A DNA stretch of 64,000 nt from Winogradskyella endarachnes (GTDB taxonomy: Bacteria; Bacteroidota; Bacteroidia; Flavobacteriales; Flavobacteriaceae). Where the stretch lies: contig NZ_WOWS01000008.1 in assembly GCF_009741275.1 (NCBI RefSeq), forward strand, positions 1 through 64,000. The letters are read 5' to 3'. Below the pieces are notes generated by a model. The model was not told the DNA's origin, did not search any database, and saw only the letters and a program-made list of their open reading frames with translations. Of the stretch, positions 37,312-46,143 are shown in pieces; position 1 is the stretch's first letter; every line of letters begins with the position of its first letter. The translations under genes were made by a program, and so were the position numbers.

Positions 37312-37483
37312 AGGTCTTTAAAATGCAATATTTATTCAATCATTGCTAGTTACGTAGTAAAAACCATACCAGTTTAACAACTCTAAAGTTTTAACGTTTA
37401 TTTTAACAAATAAAACTATACAAACATCGATAAGTCAAAATAATTGTTTGCTCTTTTTCTACATTTGTTTAAAATCCCTTAGT

Positions 37484-37942
37484 ATGCAATACGTAACCGA
37501 AGTCCTTATTAAGAAATCGATTTCAGAAGTTATAGAAAAACTAGACTCTATAGATAATTTAAAACATTGGCAAGAAGGTTTAGTAAGTACCGAACATATT
37601 TCTGGAGTACCAAGTGAACTTGGATCAATAATGCGATTAAGATATAGTTTTGGTAAACGTAAAATGGAAATTATTGAAACCGTAACTAAGCAAAATTTTC
37701 CTAATGAATTTCATGCCTCTTACACTACAAAAGGTATGCGTAACATACAAGAAAATTATTTTAAGTCTACACAAGAAAATTATACAAAATGGACGTCTAA
37801 AAACGAGTTTCAACCTACTAGTTTTAAAATGAGTGCTATGCTATTTTTAATGCCAACAGCTTTTAAAAAACAAACGGAAACATACCTCAACAATTTTAAA
37901 AATTTTGTTGAAAACGGCATTTCAGTTTCTACATCTGTTTAA
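37484..37942 (+). CDS. SRPBCC-fold protein
   Basis: A 152-residue protein with the pattern of START/polyketide cyclase-like lipid-binding folds: an opening strand (QYVTEVLIKKSISEVIEKLDS), a helix with NLKHWQEGL and a long C-terminal helix (AFKKQTETYLNNFKNFVEN). Such proteins bind hydrophobic ligands in the cytoplasm; no catalytic residues are evident. The frame opens earlier at 37448 but the ATG at 37484 starts at the fold. It precedes a small conserved-looking gene by 14 bases, suggesting a pair. Confidence 0.7.
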   Translation: MQYVTEVLIKKSISEVIEKLDSIDNLKHWQEGLVSTEHISGVPSELGSIMRLRYSFGKRKMEIIETVTKQNFPNEFHASYTTKGMRNIQENYFKSTQENYTKWTSKNEFQPTSFKMSAMLFLMPTAFKKQTETYLNNFKNFVENGISVSTSV

Positions 37943-37956
37943 TTTTATCACTCAAT

Positions 37957-38196
37957 ATGCGATTATTAAAACTGATTTGGGATTTTAGAGGGCCTGCAGC
38001 TAAAAAAACAGCAGAGCACCATGTAATACATCTTAAAGAATATATCGATATTAATCATTTAGACATATCTATTGTAGATATTGAAACTGTAAGTGAGATG
38101 CATACTCTTGCCTATTTAGTGGTTGCAGAATCTAATATGAAACCAATTAGAGATGCTTTAAAACCACATAGAGGACAGGTTTATTCTGGTAATTAG
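37957..38196 (+). CDS. small protein of unknown function
   Basis: A 79-residue soluble protein that I do not recognise. It starts MRLLKLIWDFRGPAAKKTAEHHVIHLKEYI and has alternating strand/helix character, with two His near the middle of the first half (EHHVIHL). The pattern (helix, strand VDIETVS, helix, strand AYLVVAES) could be a small alpha/beta fold. Its codon use is like that of its neighbours, and it sits 14 bases after the SRPBCC gene, which supports it as a real gene. Its stop lies inside a short tandem repeat. Confidence 0.65.
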   Translation: MRLLKLIWDFRGPAAKKTAEHHVIHLKEYIDINHLDISIVDIETVSEMHTLAYLVVAESNMKPIRDALKPHRGQVYSGN

Positions 38197-38219
38197 ATGG
38201 TTAGATGGTTAGATGGTTA
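38193..38219. repeat. 8-base tandem repeat, about 3.3 copies
   Basis: TTAGATGG repeated three times plus TTA, starting within the stop codon of the 79-residue gene. It lies between that gene and the crtY stop and might vary in copy number between strains. Confidence 0.85.
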
Positions 38220-38245
38220 ATTTGAAAAAAATATTTAATTAACCT

Positions 38246-39394
38246 TTATCTAATAAAGAATAGGCGTTTAAAAAATGCTTGAATAAATCGTTTTGGCGGA
38301 ACAGATACAATAATTTTTAAATCTTCAAGCAAAGTAGATTCTTCATCTAAAAATCTAAAAATAGTTTTAAAGTTTGCCTTCTTAAACATTGACGTAAACA
38401 TTGTAGCTCCTTCATCATTATGGTTTGCTAAAACATCTAGAAATATTAAATCGTAAAACCAAAATTTCGATTTAATATGAAACTTAGACAAATCGTTTTC
38501 CGCTTTTAAAAATGAAATTAGTTTATTTGTTTTTTTAGACGTGTTGGTAAACGTATAACCTGTACTGGCTTTTGTCCATCCTCCTGAAGTTCCTATATTT
38601 AAAACATGCTTTGAATTTAAGTCTGAAAATTTAAAGGACGTCATTGGTATATTTCCTTTTTCAGTTTCTAAAACCTTATACTCTGTTATTTTTTTTTTCT
38701 TTAAATAATCTTTAATAGCATCTTCGTATTCAGATTGTTCTAGGAGTGTTTTAGAAAACAATGTATATTCAAACAATGCTGTTTTTTTATCAATAGGTAA
38801 AACATACATAAAGCGGGTATTACCTTTTTGGGCTACTGAAAAATCCATAAAAGTTGCCGTAGTATCATCAAATAATTCTTCGTAAACTTCTACAACCCAG
38901 CCAACAAAATGTTGATGTATCAGTGGGTATTTTTCTTGTTGGGAATACGCTTTAGTATTAGGCAAACTATTAAATAATTTAAGTCCTAAATAATTCCCTT
39001 TTTCTGTTATAACCTCAACCTTATTTTCTAATTCTGTAAAGTACTTAACACCATCTTCAACAAAAGTAAAATTTGGTTTCTCGTTAATAGTTTTCCAAAG
39101 CGAAGTATAAAAAGCTTCACTTCTAATCATTTTATACTGATATGATGAAATAGGAATAGTTTTAGAAAACTGTTCGCCTCCAAAATAAATATGAGACCAC
39201 GTTTTAGAAACCAACTTATCCCATTCTCCCGTAGATTCTTCCCAAAAACACCAAGTTCTATCGTTTCCTTTATTAGAAAATTTATCAATAATTAATACCG
39301 ATTTATCACTAAAAAACATATCATTAGCCATACGATATGCCAACATTAAACCTGCCGCACCTGCTCCTAAAATAATATAATCGTATGTTTTCAA
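38246..39394 (-). CDS. crtY: lycopene beta-cyclase
   Basis: Closes both ends of lycopene to give beta-carotene. The 382-residue form starts at TTG 39394 (KTYDYIILGAGAAGLMLAYRM), just before the dinucleotide-binding GAGAAG motif; the frame extends to another TTG at 39466 but those residues do not fit the family. Other cyclase marks: DRTWCFWEE near residue 50, FMDFSV, MPTSF-like MTSFKF and GTSGGWTKASTGYTF. The gene stands alone, 14 kb from crtI-crtB-crtZ and on the other strand, so its control may differ from that of the light-switched operon. Confidence 0.9.
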   Translation of the reverse strand: MKTYDYIILGAGAAGLMLAYRMANDMFFSDKSVLIIDKFSNKGNDRTWCFWEESTGEWDKLVSKTWSHIYFGGEQFSKTIPISSYQYKMIRSEAFYTSLWKTINEKPNFTFVEDGVKYFTELENKVEVITEKGNYLGLKLFNSLPNTKAYSQQEKYPLIHQHFVGWVVEVYEELFDDTTATFMDFSVAQKGNTRFMYVLPIDKKTALFEYTLFSKTLLEQSEYEDAIKDYLKKKKITEYKVLETEKGNIPMTSFKFSDLNSKHVLNIGTSGGWTKASTGYTFTNTSKKTNKLISFLKAENDLSKFHIKSKFWFYDLIFLDVLANHNDEGATMFTSMFKKANFKTIFRFLDEESTLLEDLKIIVSVPPKRFIQAFFKRLFFIR

Positions 39395-39522
39395 GGTTAT
39401 AAAATGGAAATTGAAATGTAAAATTAGCGGATTTATTCTTAAAAAGGGAATTAGATTCTGGCACAAAGGCTAATATTATTTTATTTAACTTTATTTTAGA
39501 TTAAAAAACAACCTATTAACTT

Positions 39523-40287
39523 ATGTGTTACGATATTAAAGCTAGTACAGAAACGCAACTAAAACGTGCAGAACGCAAAGGCGATTTAGCAGCCGTTAGC
39601 GAAATTTTAGAACGCTTAATTCCGCTTACAGATTTACCACTTTTTCATGTGTCTGGCTTTACGCACCCAGAGCTTTTAATATACACTAATGATTCGCCAT
39701 ACTTTCCAGTAGTAGCAACTTGGGGATTAGTACCTCAATGGATAAAAGACAATGCACATAAACAAAAAATATGGAATAGCACGCTGAATGCGAGAGGAGA
39801 AACTATTTTTGAAAAACCATCCTTTAAACAATCTGCAAACCATAAGCGCTGTATTATTTATGTAGATGGCTTTTATGAATATCACCATTTCAATAATAAA
39901 ACATATCCGTTTTACATTCAGAGAAAAGATGAGCAGCCCATGGCTTTAGCTGGTTTATGGAACGAATGGATAAACCCTGAACATGGTGGAAAAATGAACA
40001 CATTCTCTATTGTTACCACAGTAGGAAATACTTTAATGACAAAAATTCATAATAACCCTAAACTAAAAGGCCCAAGAATGCCTTTAATTTTAAAAGATGA
40101 ATTAGAAGAACAATGGCTTCAACCAATTGCTAAAAAAACTAACCAAAAAGCACTAGAAAACCTAATTAAAAGCTATCCAGACAACCAGTTAAAAGCCCAT
40201 ACAGTTAGTAAACTTAGAGGCAAAAGTTATATTGGTAATGTAGAAGAAATCTCTGAAGAAGTATACTATAAAGAATTGGTTTTTTAG
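39523..40287 (+). CDS. SOS response-associated peptidase (SRAP/YedK/HMCES)
   Basis: A 254-residue SRAP-domain protein that forms a covalent thiazolidine link with abasic sites in single-stranded DNA through Cys2. All four key residues are visible: Cys2 (MCYDIKAS), Asn89 (STLNARGET), Glu119 (DGFYEYHH) and His176 (IHNNPKLKGPRMP). This protects replication forks from breaks at abasic sites. Length is normal. Divergent from crtY; no obvious SOS box that I can judge. Confidence 0.94.
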   Translation: MCYDIKASTETQLKRAERKGDLAAVSEILERLIPLTDLPLFHVSGFTHPELLIYTNDSPYFPVVATWGLVPQWIKDNAHKQKIWNSTLNARGETIFEKPSFKQSANHKRCIIYVDGFYEYHHFNNKTYPFYIQRKDEQPMALAGLWNEWINPEHGGKMNTFSIVTTVGNTLMTKIHNNPKLKGPRMPLILKDELEEQWLQPIAKKTNQKALENLIKSYPDNQLKAHTVSKLRGKSYIGNVEEISEEVYYKELVF

Positions 40288-40439
40288 TGATACAACAAAA
40301 AGACAAGCGCTTAAGCACCTGGCAGTTTAATGGTAAACTTAATTTGAAATTGTAAAAAAATTCTGCTAAATTCGTTCTACCTTCAACCATACAAATTTGA
40401 AGTCCAAAAACCGCTTTAAACTTTCTAAACTAATAATTA

Positions 40440-41006
40440 ATGAGAAAACTTCTACTACTATTGCTCATAGCGTTAACTTCTAACTTAGTTGAAGCCCAAT
40501 TTATTAAAGAAAAATCAATAACGGCCTCAATTGGTTATGGCATTACTGTACCAGAACATAGTTATGATGATGTTTCATCTGGAGGATTTTTTATACAAGG
40601 TGAATATATTTTAAAAATTCGCAGTTGGATAGACTTAAAACCTTATGCTGGTTTTGTTATTACAGACTCTGATGGAAAAGATTTAAATGGTAATCCCTCA
40701 TCTGAATTTGCGCAAACAACCGCGTTTTTATTAGGTGGAAAAGTAAGATTTAAAGCACCAATTCCGTATGTAGCACCTTTTTTAGAATTTGGCTTTGGTG
40801 CCTCTATTGGTAAATTTGAAACTTTTACAGCCTTTTCAGACATCAATCGAACTGGTATTGCCTATCATATCCCTTACAGTATTGGGCTAGAATTAGGTAA
40901 AAACCATGGCGTAGATTTAGGATTTTCTTATTTCAACCAACCAGGTGTAGAACAAGTAACAGGTGCGATAAATGTAGGCATTAATTTTCCATTAGACTCT
41001 AAATAG
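40440..41006 (+). CDS. small outer-membrane beta-barrel protein
   Basis: A 188-residue exported protein with a signal peptide ending NLVEAQ, then alternating strands with aromatic girdles (GYGITVPEHSYDD, IDLKPYAGFVI, PYVAPFLEFGFGASIG) and a C-terminal strand GAINVGINFPL. The pattern is of a small outer-membrane barrel. Nothing indicates a ligand. Stand-alone, followed at 10 bases by the end of the convergent AraC-family gene. Confidence 0.7.
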   Translation: MRKLLLLLLIALTSNLVEAQFIKEKSITASIGYGITVPEHSYDDVSSGGFFIQGEYILKIRSWIDLKPYAGFVITDSDGKDLNGNPSSEFAQTTAFLLGGKVRFKAPIPYVAPFLEFGFGASIGKFETFTAFSDINRTGIAYHIPYSIGLELGKNHGVDLGFSYFNQPGVEQVTGAINVGINFPLDSK

Positions 41007-41016
41007 GTTTATATCC

Positions 41017-41778
41017 TTAAACTTTAGTTTTGAAATTTGAAGGACTAACACCAACATTTTTTTTAAAAAATCTCGAAAAACTACTCCCTGAATCAAAGCC
41101 TAGTTTAAAAGCTAGCTCTTTGGTTGTTATTTCACTTTTTACCAACTGACGTTTTGCTTCAGTTATTTGACGTTGCTGAATCACTTGCTTAGCTGTTAAA
41201 TTTAATTTTTCCTTTAATATTTGATTTAATCGCTTATTACTTACACCAATTTTATTAGCATAATAATCGGTTGAAGTTTCTATTAAAAAATGTGTTTCCA
41301 TAAGTTCTAAGAACTCAAAAACCCGCTTCTGGTTTAAATCTTGTTCTAAAAACCCATTGTTTTGATACCTTATTAAATGTAAAAGAAAAACCTTCAATAC
41401 GCTTTTAAACATTACATAAGAAGATATCTCATTTAGATACTCAGCCTTTAATAAATCAATTATTTGATTAATTTGATAGACTTCCTCAGAAGCCGATAAT
41501 ACAAATTGTGGATACTTATTAAAAAGCGCAAAAACATCTAAAGCATATTCAATATCATCCTCATCGATAAGGTCGCGTTCAAAATTTATTAAAACACCTG
41601 TATTATCATTAAACAGTTCAACTTTAAAGACTTCATTTAATGGTTTAAAATGCACCATTAAAGAACCATTTGGTCTTTTCTCTACATAAATACCCATGGA
41701 ATTATCTGAAAGCAACGCAGTGTTACTTTCAAATTTATCGCGCATCAGTATTCTATTTTTCCAAAGTTTATGGTTCAT
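41017..41778 (-). CDS. AraC-family transcription regulator
   Basis: A 253-residue regulator with an N-terminal sensing part (MVHFKPLNEVFKVELFNDN) and a C-terminal pair of helix-turn-helix units: NKIGVSNKRLNQILKEKLN and ELAFKLGFDSGSSFSRFFKKNVGVSPSNF, the AraC signature. It lies 45 bases downstream of the MFS transporter on the same strand, so it probably controls that transporter and is cotranscribed with it. The inducer is unknown. Confidence 0.9.
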   Translation of the reverse strand: MNHKLWKNRILMRDKFESNTALLSDNSMGIYVEKRPNGSLMVHFKPLNEVFKVELFNDNTGVLINFERDLIDEDDIEYALDVFALFNKYPQFVLSASEEVYQINQIIDLLKAEYLNEISSYVMFKSVLKVFLLHLIRYQNNGFLEQDLNQKRVFEFLELMETHFLIETSTDYYANKIGVSNKRLNQILKEKLNLTAKQVIQQRQITEAKRQLVKSEITTKELAFKLGFDSGSSFSRFFKKNVGVSPSNFKTKV

Positions 41779-41823
41779 TTACTTTTAAAGTATACTTCAA
41801 AAGTAATAAGAATTAATTCAAGT

Positions 41824-42966
41824 TTAAGCTTTCCTTATGTTTTGAAACATAATAAAAATCGTAATAGCAATTATAAAAGCCAATGCAGATGCAATAGAAT
41901 AAATAGCTAAATAGTTTTCTGAAATATATTCTATAAACGTAGATAAAAACTGACCTCCAAAAACACCCATAGAAAACAAGCCTAAATTTTTACCTTGATT
42001 ATGAGGAGAACTAATTTCTACCATCATATGATTTAGTAACGGTATTGTAAACCCAAAACCAATTCCTATAAAAATTGCAGTAAGCATTAAAAATGGTAAA
42101 CTTGTGGCTAATGCAAGTACTAAATAACCAAGCATAAAAAACAAGAATCCGGTTGATACGGTTTTATCTGCTCCAATAGTTTTTACCATTCTTGGCATTT
42201 GGCTCGCTGTAATAATAGCTATTAAAGAAATAAATGCCATAAGATAACCCGTTTGAGACTCGGTAAAACCAAATGAATTTGGCAAATAAAGCGGCAAAGT
42301 AACAAACCCAATAAAAAAAAGCATCATCGCTAATAACGATGCCGCAAATATTAATTTAACTTGTGCTTTACTTTTAGTATTACTGCCTAATGTTGCTTCT
42401 TCATTATAATTTTTAGTCTCTGGTTTTGGTAACGTCTTTAATACCAAAATTAAACAGAGCAGCGCAATTAAATAAATGTAAAAAGGATATTGCCAATGTA
42501 ATTCTCCTAATACACCTCCAATTGCTAAAAACACAACGCCTCCTAACTCAATAGACATACCTTGCCAAGCAATCATTTTCATTCTTTGTTCGCTAAGAAA
42601 AAACTCGGCAATATAAGCTGTAGAAGCAACCTGTAGTGCAACTGTTGCTGCACCTAATAAAATTCTATCTAAAATTAAGAGGTAGTCATTAGCAATAAAA
42701 GCACCAATTAATCCTAATACAGCATATGGTATAAGTCCGAAGCATAATAATTTTATAATGCCTAATTTATTAAGTAATCTTCCTATTAATGGTGCAAAAA
42801 TAACAACACCTAATGATGGTAGTGTAATTAACCAACTAGGAGAAAAGCTTAAATTTTTATGTATTGATATAGCTGATAATGAAGGTGCTATTACAGTACC
42901 AACCATTATAGTTAAACTACTAACTAATAGTAGTGTGAAGATGCCAAAGTTTGATATTTTTTTCAT
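41824..42966 (-). CDS. MFS transporter
   Basis: A 380-residue major facilitator with about twelve hydrophobic segments. Typical are the loop-2 motif APLIGRLLNKLG after the second helix, the DRILLGAATVAL helix and the central acidic/basic cytoplasmic loop (KPETKNYNEEATLGSNTKSK). Short drug:H+ antiporter-like members have this size. It leads the pair with the AraC-type regulator. Cargo unknown; efflux of a small toxic compound is a fair guess. Confidence 0.88.
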   Translation of the reverse strand: MKKISNFGIFTLLLVSSLTIMVGTVIAPSLSAISIHKNLSFSPSWLITLPSLGVVIFAPLIGRLLNKLGIIKLLCFGLIPYAVLGLIGAFIANDYLLILDRILLGAATVALQVASTAYIAEFFLSEQRMKMIAWQGMSIELGGVVFLAIGGVLGELHWQYPFYIYLIALLCLILVLKTLPKPETKNYNEEATLGSNTKSKAQVKLIFAASLLAMMLFFIGFVTLPLYLPNSFGFTESQTGYLMAFISLIAIITASQMPRMVKTIGADKTVSTGFLFFMLGYLVLALATSLPFLMLTAIFIGIGFGFTIPLLNHMMVEISSPHNQGKNLGLFSMGVFGGQFLSTFIEYISENYLAIYSIASALAFIIAITIFIMFQNIRKA

Positions 42967-43098
42967 GATGCAAATTTCAAACTATTATGGCGAAATGAGA
43001 TTACCGATTTTCTAAGATGATATGCAAAAATGGAAATTCAAGATTTTTGGATGTTAAGATAAAATCACTTTGGTAAAGGTACACTTCAAATTAAAGCA

Positions 43099-43128
43099 TA
43101 AAAAAACAGCACCTTAAAGATGCTGTTT
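43099..43128 (-). terminator. terminator of guaB
   Basis: Minus-strand hairpin AAACAGCA / TGCTGTTT followed by a T run, 28 bases after the guaB stop. Confidence 0.85.
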
Positions 43129-43155
43129 CAATTTTATATAATTAAATCTAAATTA

Positions 43156-44628
43156 TTAACGCGAATAATTAGGAGCTTCCTTTGTAATAGTAACATCGTG
43201 AGGGTGGCTTTCGTTAATACCAGAACTAGTAATTTTTACAAAGCGTCCATTCTCTTTTAAGGTAGCAACATCTTTTGCACCACAGTAACCCATTCCGGCT
43301 CTTAGTCCACCTACAAATTGATGAATACTTTCTACTAATTCACCTTTATATGGCACACGACCTACAATACCTTCTGGCACTAATTTTTTAATATCATCTT
43401 CAACATCCTGAAAGTAACGATCTTTACTTCCTTGTTTCATGGCTTCTACAGAACCCATACCTCTATAAGACTTAAATTTTCGTCCTTCGTAAATAATAGT
43501 TTCACCAGGACTTTCTTTTGTACCTGCTAAAAGTGAACCTAGCATAACTGTATCTGCGCCAGCTGCAATAGCTTTAGGAATATCACCTGTATAGCGAATT
43601 CCACCATCAGCAATAACTGGGACACCAGTTCCTTTTATAGCTGCAGCAACTTCTAAAACTGCAGAAAATTGTGGGAATCCAACACCTGCCACTACTCTAG
43701 TTGTACAAATAGAACCTGGACCAATACCAACTTTTACAGCATCTGCACCAGCTTCTACTAAATATTTAGCGGCTTCACCAGTTGCAATGTTTCCTACAAT
43801 AACGTCTAACTTTGGAAATTTCTTCTTTATTTCTTTTAGTACCATAACCACACCTTTGGTGTGTCCGTGTGCTGTATCTATAATTACAGCATCTACACCT
43901 GCATTTACTAATGCAGATGCTCTTTCTACCGCATCACCAGTAACACCAATGGCAGCTGCAACACGTAATCTTCCGTAAGAATCTTTATTTGCATTTGGCT
44001 TCTGTGTAACCTTGGTGATGTCTCTAAATGTAATTAATCCTTTTAAAATAAAATTATCATCAACAATAAGTAATTTTTCAATTTTATTCTGTTGAAGAAT
44101 TTTTTCAGCATCTTTTAAAGACGTCCCAACGGCAGCAGTAACTAAATTCTCTTTAGTCATTACTTCAACTATAGGTTTTGCATTCTCATGCTCAAAACGT
44201 AAATCTCTATTGGTAACAATACCTGTAAGCTTTCCGTTTTCATCTACAATTGGTATACCACCAATACTATGTTCTGCCATATTAGATTTGGCATCAAAAA
44301 CAGTAGCTGTTAGTGGTAATGTTACAGGATCTATAATCATTCCGCTTTCTGCACGTTTTACTCTACGCACTTTATCAGCTTGCTGCTCAATAGTCATGTT
44401 TTTGTGTAACACACCTATGCCTCCTTCTTGTGCCATGGCAATTGCCATTTTACTTTCTGTAACCGTATCCATAGCTGCAGAAATTATGGGAACATTTATG
44501 GTTATGTTTTTAGTGAATTTTGATTGAATATTAACTTCTCGAGGAAGAACTTCAGAAAAAGCTGGGACTAAGAGTACGTCATCGTAAGTAAGACCTTCTC
44601 CAAGTATTTTATTTTCGTGTGCTGTCAT
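43156..44628 (-). CDS. guaB: IMP dehydrogenase
   Basis: Oxidises IMP to XMP with NAD+, the first committed step to GMP. The 490 residues form a TIM barrel interrupted by a two-CBS regulatory domain at about 95-215 ([27 protein letters not shown] and [19 protein letters not shown]). Catalytic Cys lies in [15 protein letters not shown]; the IMP phosphate site is in [13 protein letters not shown] and [13 protein letters not shown]; the flap is near residue 400. Length is standard. Stand-alone with its own terminator; TAAATTTG on the minus strand at 44652-44659 is a likely promoter element 24 bases before the ATG. Confidence 0.97.
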   Translation of the reverse strand: MTAHENKILGEGLTYDDVLLVPAFSEVLPREVNIQSKFTKNITINVPIISAAMDTVTESKMAIAMAQEGGIGVLHKNMTIEQQADKVRRVKRAESGMIIDPVTLPLTATVFDAKSNMAEHSIGGIPIVDENGKLTGIVTNRDLRFEHENAKPIVEVMTKENLVTAAVGTSLKDAEKILQQNKIEKLLIVDDNFILKGLITFRDITKVTQKPNANKDSYGRLRVAAAIGVTGDAVERASALVNAGVDAVIIDTAHGHTKGVVMVLKEIKKKFPKLDVIVGNIATGEAAKYLVEAGADAVKVGIGPGSICTTRVVAGVGFPQFSAVLEVAAAIKGTGVPVIADGGIRYTGDIPKAIAAGADTVMLGSLLAGTKESPGETIIYEGRKFKSYRGMGSVEAMKQGSKDRYFQDVEDDIKKLVPEGIVGRVPYKGELVESIHQFVGGLRAGMGYCGAKDVATLKENGRFVKITSSGINESHPHDVTITKEAPNYSR

Positions 44629-44770
44629 GGCAATTAAGATATAATTGCGTGCAAATTTACGCTTTTTTTTGACATAATAGCCACATTAATGAAACGATAA
44701 CATAAGCGCCTAAGAATTTAATATTTAGCAAAAATTTGAAACAAAATTTCATTATTAACACATTATTTAA

Positions 44771-44818
44771 ATTTAGTCTAAATAAAGTTGTTTTTCTAAA
44801 CTATTAAAAATAGATTTG
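44771..44818 (+). promoter_or_regulatory. promoter and palindrome upstream of imelysin 1
   Basis: TAGATTTG (44811-44818) fits the -7 consensus and TTG at 44788-44790 fits -33, 20 bases apart. Just upstream is a perfect 6-1-6 palindrome ATTTAGTCTAAAT (44771-44783), placed where a repressor or activator could touch the polymerase. An iron regulator site is possible but unproven; such a palindrome can also occur by chance in AT-rich DNA. Confidence 0.55.
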
Positions 44819-44848
44819 CCGTTTTAAACACTAACAATCATATTTAAA

Positions 44849-46057
44849 ATGAAAAGAAATTCAATTTTATTATTAGCCTTATCTCTTAGTTTAGTTTTCG
44901 CTTGTTCAAGTGATGACGATAACAACAGCAGTAACAACGATGTTTCAAAATCAGCTGTTGTGTCTAACTATGCAGATATGGTATACCAATCTTATTTAGA
45001 TAGTTATAATGCAGCAGTTACAATGCAAACTGCTATTGAAGCCTTTGTTGCCAACCCTTCTGAAGCTACATTTACAGCTGCCAAAGATGCGTGGTTAGAC
45101 GCTAGAGAGCCTTACGGACAAACTGAGGTTTACAGAGAAGCCAATGGTCCTGTTGATACAGAATCAGACGCTTGGTCTTTAGGTACAGAAGGACAAATGA
45201 ATGCTTGGCCAATTGACGAAAGTTATATTGATTATGTAGCTACAGGAACAGAAGATTACGCTGGAGATTACGGAAGTATTATTGGTGATACAAGTATTAC
45301 CATAGACGAAGCTACAATTGCTGGATTAAATGAAGGTGTCGATGATAAATCTATTAGCACAGGATGGCACGCTATTGAGTTTTTACTTTGGGGACAAGAT
45401 AATACAGTACCTGCAGATTATTTAGCTGGTCAGCGTTCTTATACAGATTACACTACTGCTGATAATGCAGACAGAAGAGCATTATATTTAACAGTTTCTA
45501 CAGATTTATTAGTTGGTGACTTATTAGATCTAGTAAATACATGGGCAGAAGGTGGAACTTACAGAACTGTTTTTGAAAGTTTAGATACTGATACTGCTTT
45601 ACAACAAGCTATAAATGGTGCTTTCTTTATTGCTGGTGATGAGTTAAGTTCTGAGCGTATGATTGCGCCTGTTGACTCTACTGACGGTATTGATGCAAGT
45701 GGACAAGAAGATGAACATTCTTGTTTTTCTGATAATACAAACAGAGATGTTTATGCTAATGCACAAGGTGTAATTAATGTTATTTATGGGTCTTACGGAT
45801 CTATTGAAGGTGCTTCTTTTTACGATTTAGTAAACCAAGCAGACGCTGCACAAGCATTAGCTTTACAAACTGCTGCCACTGATGCCATGACAAAAATTAA
45901 TATTATTGGTGATAATGCACTTCCTTTTGATTATCTAATTACTCAAGAAACTTCTGATGACCTTTCTGGTCCTGTAATGCAAGCTGTTGAAGCTTTATTT
46001 ACATTAGCAGATGAAATTAGTGCATCAGCATCTGTAATTGGTATTAACCTTAACTAA
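44849..46057 (+). CDS. imelysin-family lipoprotein 1 (IrpA-like, GxHxxE intact)
   Basis: A 402-residue lipoprotein (lipobox LVFA-Cys19, then SSDDDNN). It shows the imelysin/IrpA features: AWLDAREPYGQTEVYREANGPVD at 81-103 and the conserved GxHxxE at Gly172, His174 and Glu177 (TGWHAIEFLLWGQD). Members of this family (peptidase M75, IrpA, EfeO C-domain) are linked to iron acquisition and the motif is thought to bind metal; peptidase activity is doubtful. First gene of the left arm of the locus, with its own promoter and a strong hairpin after it. Of three imelysins in this locus only this one keeps the full motif. Confidence 0.92.
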   Translation: MKRNSILLLALSLSLVFACSSDDDNNSSNNDVSKSAVVSNYADMVYQSYLDSYNAAVTMQTAIEAFVANPSEATFTAAKDAWLDAREPYGQTEVYREANGPVDTESDAWSLGTEGQMNAWPIDESYIDYVATGTEDYAGDYGSIIGDTSITIDEATIAGLNEGVDDKSISTGWHAIEFLLWGQDNTVPADYLAGQRSYTDYTTADNADRRALYLTVSTDLLVGDLLDLVNTWAEGGTYRTVFESLDTDTALQQAINGAFFIAGDELSSERMIAPVDSTDGIDASGQEDEHSCFSDNTNRDVYANAQGVINVIYGSYGSIEGASFYDLVNQADAAQALALQTAATDAMTKINIIGDNALPFDYLITQETSDDLSGPVMQAVEALFTLADEISASASVIGINLN

Positions 46058-46086
46058 TATATTTTAAATATTTATTTTAGTATACA

Positions 46087-46127
46087 TGGATAAATCCCGA
46101 GCTTTGCGCTTTGGGATTTATCCATTT
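46087..46127 (+). terminator. strong hairpin after imelysin 1
   Basis: Inverted repeat TGGATAAATCCC / GGGATTTATCCA (12 pairs) around a loop that can fold further (AGC/GCT), followed by TTTT. It lies between imelysin 1 and the di-haem oxidoreductase gene and may lower expression of the downstream genes or protect the upstream message. Confidence 0.85.
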
Positions 46128-46143
46128 TAAAACCTTTTAGATT

